In this document: positions 11,246 to 18,678 of the stretch, in pieces | Numbering within the stretch: the stretch's first letter is position 1 | Layout: each line of letters begins with the position of its first letter | NCBI RefSeq assembly: GCF_026262505.1 | Contig: NC_067208.1 | Coordinates: 14,765,962 to 14,829,961 of the forward strand | Direction of reading: 5' to 3' | Source: Trichomonas vaginalis G3 | Taxonomy: Eukaryota; Parabasalia; Trichomonadida; Trichomonadidae | DNA: 64,000 nucleotides | Position numbers and translations under genes: made by a program | Notes under the pieces: model-generated | Database searches by the model: none | Told to the model about the DNA's origin: nothing | What the model saw: the letters and a program-made list of their open reading frames with translations, nothing else

Positions 11246-12199
11246 TCAGTGTGCTTTCATCTCTATATGGTCTCTTTTTGGTTTGCCTTTCTTTACATCT
11301 GACATCGTTAAGCCTTCATATTCTGTTAAATCATACATCTTTATTTCGGTAAGATTCTTTATGTTTGTCAAGAAGAAGTCATAGTGCATTTCAACAATAC
11401 CTGCGGCATTTGCTTCTATCTCTGATATAAAGTTCTCCTTCAAGAGCTGATGTAGTAATGTTCCAATATTATTGAGGTTTAACGTAGAACATTCATACTT
11501 TCCACCAAGTTTATAACATACCATCCATCTCTGTTGTGAGTTTATTTTAATTTTCTCTAAGAGTCTCATGAAAACCTTACCGAAATGTTTGTGTAAGTAG
11601 TCTCTGTTTGGTTCATCTAAAGCTTCGATGTTAAAGTCAATGAGTCTATTGCCTGACTTCACATTTCTCTTCCTATTCTCTTCATCTTTCTTTAACCATC
11701 TCTCACCTTCTTTTGGTTTGTCGTCAATGGAACGAATGACATCGTTAGCTTTACGAACTTGTTCTATAGCACTTTTAAACATCTCTCTTCTCTGTTGTTT
11801 CAGTGTGTCATCTCTCTTTCGTGTTTCACCAACGTTTGCATTTGTTATGTCAAACATTTCTCTTCTTACTTCATGTGGTACAGCTCTTCTTGTTTCACCA
11901 ACGTTTGCATTTGTTATGTCAAACATTTCTCTTCTTACTTCATGTGGTACTGAACGTCTATGATATAAGTCAATAGCAATGTCATTTAAAGGAAATGCTC
12001 TTGCATGGACTTCGTCCTCGCCGCGTTGCGGCTTTATGAACTCATGAATTCTATCATAACTTATTGCACCATTGTAGTCTTTAATGAAGTCAGCGAGTGC
12101 TTTTTTGTTTGTCGCGTAATGTTTTGCAACATCTATATTAGCTTCTGTAAGAAGTTGTTTTATTTCCGAGTGTTCTAACTTAGACAACTTCCGATACAT
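11246..12199 (-). CDS. Frame upstream of PolB, like the N-terminal region of other Maverick polymerases
   Basis: Open 317-residue frame from ATG 12199. A region near residue 220 (RWMVCYKLGGKYECSTLNL) resembles residues about 170-195 of the polymerase-type protein at 34501-36654, suggesting this is the N-terminal extension of a Maverick PolB or a separate partner. Two features are odd. A 69-bp perfect tandem duplication (11823-11960) gives two copies of VPHEVRREMFDITNANVGET. A double hairpin (GGAC-TTC-GTCC at 12007-12017 and GCCGC-GTT-GCGGC at 12020-12032) lies in frame and encodes PQRGEDEVHA. The start follows an AT-rich T-run promoter box. Function is inferred only. Confidence 0.6.
   Translation of the reverse strand: MYRKLSKLEHSEIKQLLTEANIDVAKHYATNKKALADFIKDYNGAISYDRIHEFIKPQRGEDEVHARAFPLNDIAIDLYHRRSVPHEVRREMFDITNANVGETRRAVPHEVRREMFDITNANVGETRKRDDTLKQQRREMFKSAIEQVRKANDVIRSIDDKPKEGERWLKKDEENRKRNVKSGNRLIDFNIEALDEPNRDYLHKHFGKVFMRLLEKIKINSQQRWMVCYKLGGKYECSTLNLNNIGTLLHQLLKENFISEIEANAAGIVEMHYDFFLTNIKNLTEIKMYDLTEYEGLTMSDVKKGKPKRDHIEMKAH
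11823..11960 (-). repeat. 69-bp tandem duplication inside a coding frame
   Basis: Two head-to-tail copies that are essentially identical at nucleotide level and a multiple of three long, so the frame continues. Identity between copies points to a recent duplication. Confidence 0.9.
12007..12032. repeat. In-frame double hairpin
   Basis: GGAC-TTC-GTCC and GCCGC-GTT-GCGGC, each with a 3-nt loop, 2 nt apart, inside the 11246-12199 frame. Confidence 0.8.
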
Positions 12200-12288
12200 C
12201 TTTAGTAGGAAATAAAAAAAATATTTTTTGAAAAATTAGATTACATTTTTTAAGTTATTTTTCAAAATAATTTAATATTTTTATTTTA

Positions 12289-12760
12289 ATGAAACACATG
12301 CAAGATTGCAAGTTCTTTTCATACAATGCTCTCGCTACTGCCATCAAGAATGAGTTCAATGGTGCTTCAAACGTCAATGTTATCTTTAACAAGAAGTTTG
12401 TGAAAGAATCTAAGTTCGGTCAGTATGTCAGACCATTAGCTATTGTCATTGACCGCAAACGTTATACTTCACAAGAGTTAGCAGTAGTTTTGAAACAAAA
12501 GGGTTTCTTCGTGAATGTCAAAGATACTCATTATACTGTTATAAAGAACTCCAACATTGACTTCTTCAGTATTGCTATGAATCTTTCCGAACAGAAAGAA
12601 TATAAGAAGGGTGAAACAAATGTGAAATATTATCCTTCATCTCTGAAGACAATAACGAACAAAGATGTTATACAAATTCTTACCAAAGGTTGAAGAAGCT
12701 TCTATTGACATTGACGAAGGAAGTGAAATGGTTGAAGAAATTGACCCTGAAGCTATTTAA
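12289..12760 (+). pseudogene. Maverick protein with acidic C terminus, broken copy
   Basis: It starts at ATG 12289 after a T-rich box. The 5' part encodes a compact basic/aromatic protein without a recognised domain; the 3' end encodes an acidic tail (IDIDEGSE and EEIDPEAI). The open protein at 27722-28141 ends in a similar acidic tail, so the two may be counterparts. It is broken, with about one break. Convergent with the KilA-N locus across the dyad at 12777-12812. Confidence 0.45.
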
Positions 12761-12776
12761 CCAAAAATATATTTTT

Positions 12777-12812
12777 GGTGAAGAGGTGAGATTTCACCTG
12801 TTTTTTCACCTC
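12777..12812. terminator. AGGTGA-type dyad at convergent gene ends
   Basis: GGTGAAGAGGTGAGATTTCACC followed by a T run and a second TTCACCTC, so the transcript can fold GGTGA with TCACC in either direction. The same motif recurs near 14554, 14813, 15903, 15994, 24825 and 58066, always beside a Maverick gene 3' end. A 3'-end signal is likely but unproven. Confidence 0.4.
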
Positions 12813-12862
12813 ATTCTCTCTTCGTTAATGTTGTCGTGACTTCTTCGTTAATGTTGTCGTGA

Positions 12863-13716
12863 CTTCATTCTTCCTCTTTGAAGTTATCGAAATATTCTGT
12901 TATTTTTTCCTTTCAATGGTAAGTCTTCTTTGAATGTAAGTATTGTGCAACCTTTGATGTCATAGTGTGTTTGAGGAAGAGTATTTTTGACAATTTCTTT
13001 ATTTGCTCATTCGGTGTCATTGAAATCGGTAAGTTTTCACGATAGAACCAGTTTCTGTCAGATTTGTAAATTTAGCAAGGTCGTAAAAGCTTTTGTTGTT
13101 TCTTCTGACTAAATGCAACATAACCATATCTCTGTCTTCTTCATTCTCCACTCTTCGTAAATCATATACTTATAACTCTTTTCCTTTCCTTTTGGTACTG
13201 AACGTGTATTCTTTTCTGTATGCTTTTGTCTTTGGATTCAATGACTTCATCTTTTGCTTGAAGTTTCTTTTCCATCTGTTCGCGTTCTTGTCTGTGAATT
13301 TCGTCAAGAAGTTTACAAACATACCAAGCATAACGAGGTGAAGCCCACATTGCTACAACATTTACGAGAAGTCTATGAACATAATATCCTCTCAAACCGT
13401 TTGGCAATTTTTCACGATTTTCATAGAGTTTTGGCGACTGGGATTTTTTACCTACTCGCTGTTCTTCACTGTTTTCAGAAAAAAGTATGTCTCGCTGTGC
13501 TTCATTTAATAGTTCAATAGTGCTTTGGTTCCTAAACCAGTCTTTAGGAAGTTTAGTATCTGGAGCATAACATGCTGTCAAAATACTTTGCATTTGGTAC
13601 ATGTCATCTTTGACTGAACGAATGAGACGTAACTGTTTGTTATACTGTATGTATTCGTATTCTTCATTTATGACTTCATGAACGATAGCAGTTGTTGTGT
13701 TCTCTAATGTTGACAT
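12863..13716 (-). pseudogene. KilA-N domain protein, broken copy
   Basis: It starts at ATG 13716. The 5' part is open for 184 codons and contains the KilA-N core (GYYVHRLLVNVVAMWASPRYAW, split here as GYYVHRLLVN and VVAMWASPRYAW), a DNA-binding domain of phages and large DNA viruses. Downstream sequence corresponds to the C-terminal domain of the open homologue at 30003-30806. Broken, with about two breaks. Nucleotide similarity to the other copy is high. Confidence 0.75.
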
Positions 13717-13823
13717 ATCTGTCTTTACATACAGGATAAAAAAATAAATAAAATAAAAACTAACTTTATTTTTTTTGAGATAAACACTATTTCTTCACAA
13801 CATTAAATTTTATCCTGTATGAA
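13717..13823. promoter_or_regulatory. Divergent promoter region with paired TTTTATCCTGTATG boxes
   Basis: Both divergent genes have the same box: TTTTATCCTGTATGAAATG runs straight into the plus-strand start, and TATCCTGTATGTAAAG lies about 25 nt before the minus-strand start. The exact repetition on opposite strands makes a regulatory role likely. Confidence 0.5.
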
Positions 13824-14198
13824 ATGACTTTAAAAAGATTATTGACTGACTTCGAATACTATCTCATTGACGCACTGACAGACCCTCAAAACTGTGTTGA
13901 AAGTTCTTTAAGCTTTAAGATTGAAGGTACGACGCATTTTGTCTTCACTTACGTATTGAAAGAATATGACCGTTATCATAACGAAGTGAATCAAACACTA
14001 ATAAAATTTGTAGATAAAAAATTGGTTAACAATGAATATTTTAAACGTGAAGACCCAAACACTGCTGGAGATGATGAAGAATACAGACAAGTTATTGAAA
14101 AAAATAACGCAAGATTAGATGCAATAGAAAAGAAGTTTAATGAATGTCTTACAAACACGTATGAATATCTTATGCAGTGGGAAGCCAGATGGAAATAA
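13824..14198 (+). CDS. Small conserved Maverick protein (paired with 28158-28583)
   Basis: Open 124-residue frame from ATG 13824. It shares a pattern with the protein at 28158-28583: an N-terminal helix, then F.F.Y.LKEYDRYH, then LIKFVDKKLV, and a charged helical C-terminal part. No known domain is recognised. Presence in both gene sets of the composite element marks it as a core Maverick gene. Confidence 0.6.
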   Translation: MTLKRLLTDFEYYLIDALTDPQNCVESSLSFKIEGTTHFVFTYVLKEYDRYHNEVNQTLIKFVDKKLVNNEYFKREDPNTAGDDEEYRQVIEKNNARLDAIEKKFNECLTNTYEYLMQWEARWK

Positions 14199-14239
14199 AT
14201 TTACGTCAAATATGCAATTTATAAAATCTTATGTCGACA

Positions 14240-14311
14240 GGCTACGTAGCACAGTGGTCTAAGGTGGTGTTATGGAGGGGTCAGGGTCTTGGTTCGAACC
14301 GCGACAGCGCC
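14240..14311 (+). tRNA. Degenerate tRNA-like sequence with A and B boxes
   Basis: 72 nt with a good A box (TAGCACAGTGG, 14247-14257) and B box (GGTTCGAACC, 14291-14300) at tRNA-like spacing. The distance from the T loop to the end is that of a normal tRNA, the outer three pairs (GGC with GCC) form, and a TTTT follows at 14315. The D stem pairs in three of four positions, but the anticodon and T stems do not pair, so this is not a working tRNA by eye. It may be a tRNA relic or an internal pol III promoter. Confidence 0.35.
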
Positions 14312-14376
14312 GTATTTTCTTATTTTCTTTATTTGTCTTGTTTGTCGTGAATAAAAAGTGTCATAAAAGTGCTCTA

Positions 14377-14441
14377 TCTTCCACGGGAATAAATAAAAAA
14401 TTTACTTTATTTCTTCTTTATTTCTTTGTTCCCGTGGAAGA
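14377..14441. repeat. Inverted repeat with 13-bp arms
   Basis: TCTTCCACGGGAA at 14377-14389 is the reverse complement of TTCCCGTGGAAGA at 14429-14441, with a 39-nt AT-rich loop. It lies in noncoding sequence downstream of the tRNA-like element. No function recognised. Confidence 0.7.
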
Positions 14442-14553
14442 AGGGTTTTTGCCGTTTTTTTCTCAGCCGAAATCAACGATTTTTTCATTTTTGGAATCCT
14501 TAGCAAATGAGGAATCTTTTCTCTCGTGGAAGCTTTGAACAAAAATAATGTTT

Positions 14554-14632
14554 AGGTGAAGAGGTGAGATGTCACCTGTTTTTTCACCTAATTTTTCACC
14601 CTCAGCCGCTAAGCGGCGAGACCCAAAGGGTC
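14554..14632. repeat. AGGTGA dyad plus intergenic double hairpin
   Basis: The dyad at 14554-14590 (AGGTGAAGAGGTGAGAT with TCACCT) is followed by two 13-nt hairpins with 3-nt loops, GCCGC-TAA-GCGGC (14605-14617) and GACCC-AAA-GGGTC (14620-14632), 2 nt apart. Confidence 0.75.
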
Positions 14633-14636
14633 TTGA

Positions 14637-14788
14637 CTTTGTCATAACTTCTTCGTAAATGCTTTGTCATAACTTCTTCGTAAATGCTTTGTCATAACTT
14701 CTTCGTAAATGCTTTGTCATAACTTCTTCGTAAATGCCTTGTCAAGATTTCATCGTAAATGCTTTGTCATGACTTCTTCGTAAATGAG
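14637..14788. repeat. 25-bp minisatellite, six units
   Basis: The unit CATAACTTCTTCGTAAATGC plus CTTTGT is repeated about six times with few changes. The gap between genes here (14199-14855) thus holds a tRNA-like sequence, dyads, hairpins and this array, and no gene. Confidence 0.85.
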
Positions 14789-14812
14789 TGTAAATGACCA
14801 AAAATATAATTT

Positions 14813-14848
14813 AGGTGAAGAGGTGAGATTTCACCTCTTTTTTCACCT
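14813..14848. terminator. AGGTGA-type dyad at gene 3' end
   Basis: AGGTGAAGAGGTGAGATTTC followed by ACCTCTTTTTTCACCT, immediately 3' of the minus-strand gene at 14856-15821. Same motif class as at 12777. Confidence 0.4.
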
Positions 14849-14855
14849 GTTTTTT

Positions 14856-15821
14856 TCACAAGCGTTTTACATGAATTGTACGATGTATATTTGAAATTCT
14901 AAACAGTTTTGTAGCTTCTATTTCTTCTGTCAGTACATCGAATGTTTTAACAATGCCGAAAGTCTCTTTATATTTCTTCTTGACGTCAGATAGAAGGAAA
15001 TCTTCTACTGTTGGATAGTTTTTGTTCAGAAATGCTAACATGTCCATTTTATCTTCTGCTGGCTTTTCTGCTTCTTTCTTTAAGTCTGCATAGTCGTTTC
15101 GCATTCTTTCTATCTCTTTGACGGAGTAGTTATATTTCCTAATTGCTGCCTTACATTTTGAACATTGCGGGTTCATTTTTGCGTTATACATTGAAATAAA
15201 ACCAGCTAAAACAACTAAGGCGTCAATTGCTCTCTTCATCTCAAACATAGCGGGTCTTAGTTGTTCGTTCCATACTTTGCCTCTTCTATCTTTATCTCTT
15301 ATTTCCCAAACACATTTTGCAACTAACGAAACAAAGTTGTCGTAGGTCTTAAATTCTTCAGATTTATATATGTCAGAAACATTCTTATATACCATATCGC
15401 AATCTTTGTCCATAACTTTATGGTTGCAATGAAAACCAAGGAATTCATAATTTACTTTACGTATGAACTTCTTTATTTCTACTGAGTCAGTTGCTTTGAC
15501 TTCAATTTCGTCGAATTCAGGAATAGTTAGTTTTTGTTGTTGGATTTCAGGCAATTTGGGTAAATGGTCAATAATGTCCTGCATTTCATAAAGATATTCT
15601 TCATTTTCTTCATCTTTCGCACTACAGTCTAAATTACTTGTTAAAAGTTCTTGCTTTATCTTCTGGATTTTTGTTTCGAAAGTATATGAAGAAGGAATGA
15701 AGTTTTTCATCTCTACTAACATTGACGTAGGATTCATGACTAACGAGTTTGGTGCTGTAGTTGTGGACAGAGTCCCGCCGTTCGCGGCTTGTATTGTTGT
15801 TGTGCCGATTGTTGAAATCAT
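14856..15821 (-). CDS. Maverick protein of unknown function
   Basis: Open 321-residue frame from ATG 15821, preceded by TTTTTATTTTGTATAAAAG. The N terminus is Thr/Ser-rich (residues 1-40) and the middle is acidic. A Cys/His-containing stretch (FHCNHKVMDKDC) and a pair NPQCSKCKAAI occur further on, possibly metal-binding, and a coiled-coil-prone segment (EIERMRNDYADLKKEAEK) follows. I do not recognise a family. It lies between the accessory KilA-N block and the integrase, same strand as the integrase. Confidence 0.6.
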   Translation of the reverse strand: MISTIGTTTIQAANGGTLSTTTAPNSLVMNPTSMLVEMKNFIPSSYTFETKIQKIKQELLTSNLDCSAKDEENEEYLYEMQDIIDHLPKLPEIQQQKLTIPEFDEIEVKATDSVEIKKFIRKVNYEFLGFHCNHKVMDKDCDMVYKNVSDIYKSEEFKTYDNFVSLVAKCVWEIRDKDRRGKVWNEQLRPAMFEMKRAIDALVVLAGFISMYNAKMNPQCSKCKAAIRKYNYSVKEIERMRNDYADLKKEAEKPAEDKMDMLAFLNKNYPTVEDFLLSDVKKKYKETFGIVKTFDVLTEEIEATKLFRISNIHRTIHVKRL

Positions 15822-15883
15822 ATCTTTTATACAAAATAAAAAAATAAAAAAAATAAAACTAACTTTATTTTTTATTTCATGAC

Positions 15884-16065
15884 AAATTCACGAAAATTCA
15901 AGAGGTGAAAAAACAGGTGAGAAAACAGGTGAGATCTCACCTCTTCACCTAAACATTATTTTTGGTCTTTTGTGAAAATTCACGAAAATTCAAGAGGTGA
16001 AAAAACAGGTGAGAAAACAGGTGAGATCTCACCTCTTCACCTAAACATTATTTTTGTCTGATTTA
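15884..16065. repeat. About 91-bp tandem duplication carrying AGGTGA dyads
   Basis: Two nearly identical copies of a segment with AAGAGGTGAAAAAACAGGTG and GGTGAGATCTCACC, a perfect 14-bp dyad. They lie between the start of the gene ending at 15821 and the 3' end of the integrase. The gap holds no gene. Confidence 0.85.
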
Positions 16066-16081
16066 CATCCAACGAAAAAGT

Positions 16082-17167
16082 TTAGAAGAATTTTCTTATT
16101 CTTTCTGGCATGTTTTTATCTTTCCAGTACTCCCGCTCTAATGGTCCCAGATGAGTTGGTTTAGATTCTCTCAAGTTCTTAGATGGTATAACATCTTCAA
16201 CGCCTCCTTCATATCTTACTTTATAAGTGTCATCGTTTATGTTGTAGTCAAGTATTTCAATAACCACTCCTCGCTTTGCTTCGTCAATGGTTTCAGCAAG
16301 TTTGCCATTACTACTTTCGACTAATTTATGACGAGGGTAAAATGCTATGGAGTCGTCAGCAGCTTTTATAAGATATCCATTACCTTGCGTAGAGTCTACG
16401 ATATAATAGTTTCTACTTAACCTTAAACGTTTCTTTGTCAATGGTTTGTCGTCAAGAACTACACGAACTTTTGTACCAGGAATGAGGGTAAATTGTGTTG
16501 AATTTCTGATATTTTGTGTTTGGCTTCGTTTCTTTTGTATATACTTTTCTTCTTGTTGTTGTGTCATTGAATTTGGTGTATGTCCTGTTGTAGAATGTGT
16601 TGAGGAATTGTAAACTTCGAGAAAATGTTTCATTGTTTCTTCGGTAAAGTCTCGCTCTTGGTTTAAATCTCTGAGCGTTCTTATGAAGCGGTTAATGATA
16701 CCGAGTATGTTATGGTTATGGTCTTCAGTAGTGTAGTGAGTTATGTTATGCTTAATGAGAAATTCTGTGATTTCGTTGCTGAGGTATGCACTGTCTTGGT
16801 CTGATGTTAAAGTACTTGGGTTATGTTCTGCTACAAACTTTTGTAAAACTCTTAACACTTCACGAGTTCCTTTATTCCTCATTATATACGCAAAAGCTTT
16901 GCGAGTGTTAACATTAATGAAGATGAGGAATGGTTTATGTCCTCCTTTTCTGCTTTGAATGAGAGTGTCAAATTGGTATGCGTCAGGAGTGTTGGAGTAA
17001 ATTGGTAAAAAGTAGTCGTAAGGATTTATTTTTGTTTGATGTACAACATTTTTGTCAAAGAACCTTTTCACTTCAGCTCTGTTAGTAAATCCCGAACTCT
17101 TTGCAGCTTCATTGAATTTCTTAAAAGACCTCCATGGATGTTGTTCGAATACTTCTTTCAAGCTCAT
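16082..17167 (-). CDS. Retroviral-like integrase with chromodomain-like tail (Maverick c-int)
   Basis: Open 361-residue frame from ATG 17167. The core (residues about 60-200) has the RNase H-like integrase pattern: FDTLI with Asp67, LIFINVNTRKAFAY, TSDQDSAY with Asp123, and NRFIRTLRDLN in the region of the third motif. The C-terminal part has a basic SH3-like stretch (GTKVRVVLDD) and a chromodomain-like segment (about 299-334, VVIEILDYNINDDTYKVRYE). The family joins element ends to target DNA with 5-6 bp duplications. It belongs to gene set 1; a broken second integrase lies at 38748-39540. The frame looks whole. Confidence 0.88.
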   Translation of the reverse strand: MSLKEVFEQHPWRSFKKFNEAAKSSGFTNRAEVKRFFDKNVVHQTKINPYDYFLPIYSNTPDAYQFDTLIQSRKGGHKPFLIFINVNTRKAFAYIMRNKGTREVLRVLQKFVAEHNPSTLTSDQDSAYLSNEITEFLIKHNITHYTTEDHNHNILGIINRFIRTLRDLNQERDFTEETMKHFLEVYNSSTHSTTGHTPNSMTQQQEEKYIQKKRSQTQNIRNSTQFTLIPGTKVRVVLDDKPLTKKRLRLSRNYYIVDSTQGNGYLIKAADDSIAFYPRHKLVESSNGKLAETIDEAKRGVVIEILDYNINDDTYKVRYEGGVEDVIPSKNLRESKPTHLGPLEREYWKDKNMPERIRKFF

Positions 17168-17207
17168 TTATGTAAAGTTAAAGATTTTATTCTAGGCTCA
17201 AGTGCGT

Positions 17208-18620
17208 TCATTGAACGCGGTACCATGCAAATACAGTCACAAATGGTGGCATGTAATCTGCACCCGAGCCTGTTGGATTTGTTGTGAAAGTATGGGCATG
17301 ATTTCCTGCGGTTCCACAGAAAATACCTGCGCTTGAATCTACTGGGTCACTTGAAATATCATATCTATGCATTCCCTGTCTATCCGAACCTGCTGCAAGA
17401 TTTGTATAACCTCTTTTTGTTATTGAATGTGAATGACTACCTGTTGTGTTTGTAGTTCCTGTATGAGTGTGCGGTGGAAGGTTTGCTTCAGTAATTTTCT
17501 TCGAACCTCCTGTTTGCTTTGAAGAGTTAGCACAGTATAAGAATTTGTCTACAATCTGCTGCCATGTACCAAAACCTAAAACTGTTGCTGGATTTGTTGA
17601 GTTCATTGACGTATAAATAGAGCCTATAGGATATAATGTTTGAAGTATTTCTGTCTTTAATGTTTGAAGCTCTGTTTTGTCTGCTTTCTTGTCATATAAA
17701 TCTTGAGCAGTGAATTTAATATTATGTTCATCCTTCATGACATAAACATCTTTACATCTAATGTTTTTCATCGTCGTTATGTCGTCATCCGATGTTAAAC
17801 CTTGTGGAAAGTTAGGAGGTTTACAATATAATGCATCCCCACCAGTTTCTTCAACCGTTCCTTCAATACTTTCTATACCAACAGTTGTAAAACTTGTATG
17901 TGTATGGTTCTTGTCAGCTTTCTTATCTAACATTGCTGGTAGTTCATGTGCTTCAAAGTTTCTGGCATGACTTTCAATGTTCATACATTTGTTATTTAAG
18001 GAGTTTAGTGTATCTTTTACGCTTGTACTTGGATTTTCTAATGGTGCACTTGAACCAAGGTCAAAGTTCAATATTATGTCGTCTGCTCTAACAGTAGTGA
18101 AGGATTTATGTGTATGGTTCTTGTCGGCTTTACTGTCTAAAGAAGTTTGAAGTTCATTTATATCGGAGATGTTGTGTTTATGAGATTTCAAAACTTTGTT
18201 CATTGCTTCGAGTTCATCTTTGTCAGCTTTACTTTTAATAGCATCTTCAAACGTTATTTTTGACTTAACTCTCAAAGTAAATCTTGGTTCAACTAATACA
18301 CCATTAACATTGAAAGTAGAGGCATAAATTTCACCGGTATAACCAAATGCTTCTGGTGCTTTAGCTACATCATACTGTACAGTACAGCTTATGTCATAAC
18401 CTTTAGCACGAATGTATTTATATCTTCTTTCATTAACATTTTTTGTCTTCGCTTCATCACTTCGTGTTAAATATCCATGGTAGTCCGTTATAATCTGTTC
18501 GTCTGAAGTTATATAATGAACGTGGTTTTTATCTGCTTTTTCGGCTAATTTCTCATTAACATCATTCACTTCTAATTCAACTCTTCCGCCAGAACTCTTA
18601 TTATCATTAATCTTTTTCAT
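17208..18620 (-). CDS. Phage-type tail-fibre-like protein
   Basis: 470 residues from ATG 18620. It has repeated KADKNHTH blocks, typical of trimeric phage fibre shafts, then the collar-like motif YPIGSIYTSMNSTNPAT with GFGTW, and a variable tip (HTHTGTTNTTGSHSHS) ending in YMPPFVTVFAWYRV. In phages such proteins bind host surfaces, so a receptor-binding role for a Maverick virion is inferred. The paralogue at 39702-41009 is almost identical in DNA through the shaft/collar (about 17600-17900 against 40090-40390) but differs in the tip. The upstream reading frame is open a little past the chosen ATG. Confidence 0.75.
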   Translation of the reverse strand: MKKINDNKSSGGRVELEVNDVNEKLAEKADKNHVHYITSDEQIITDYHGYLTRSDEAKTKNVNERRYKYIRAKGYDISCTVQYDVAKAPEAFGYTGEIYASTFNVNGVLVEPRFTLRVKSKITFEDAIKSKADKDELEAMNKVLKSHKHNISDINELQTSLDSKADKNHTHKSFTTVRADDIILNFDLGSSAPLENPSTSVKDTLNSLNNKCMNIESHARNFEAHELPAMLDKKADKNHTHTSFTTVGIESIEGTVEETGGDALYCKPPNFPQGLTSDDDITTMKNIRCKDVYVMKDEHNIKFTAQDLYDKKADKTELQTLKTEILQTLYPIGSIYTSMNSTNPATVLGFGTWQQIVDKFLYCANSSKQTGGSKKITEANLPPHTHTGTTNTTGSHSHSITKRGYTNLAAGSDRQGMHRYDISSDPVDSSAGIFCGTAGNHAHTFTTNPTGSGADYMPPFVTVFAWYRVQ

Positions 18621-18678
18621 TAATTCGGTAATTACGTCATAAAGACTATATTCTGTTTTCGGTTTTGTAAATAATGAG

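Noticed and set aside
14240-14311. A functional tRNA gene
   Set aside because: The anticodon and T stems do not pair, so only a tRNA-like sequence with pol III boxes is claimed.
14637-14788. CRISPR-like array
   Set aside because: The 25-bp units are directly adjacent with no unique spacers, and the DNA is eukaryotic. It is a minisatellite.
14856-15821. Zinc-finger transcription factor
   Set aside because: The Cys/His pairs are irregularly spaced and fit no known finger. Left as unknown.
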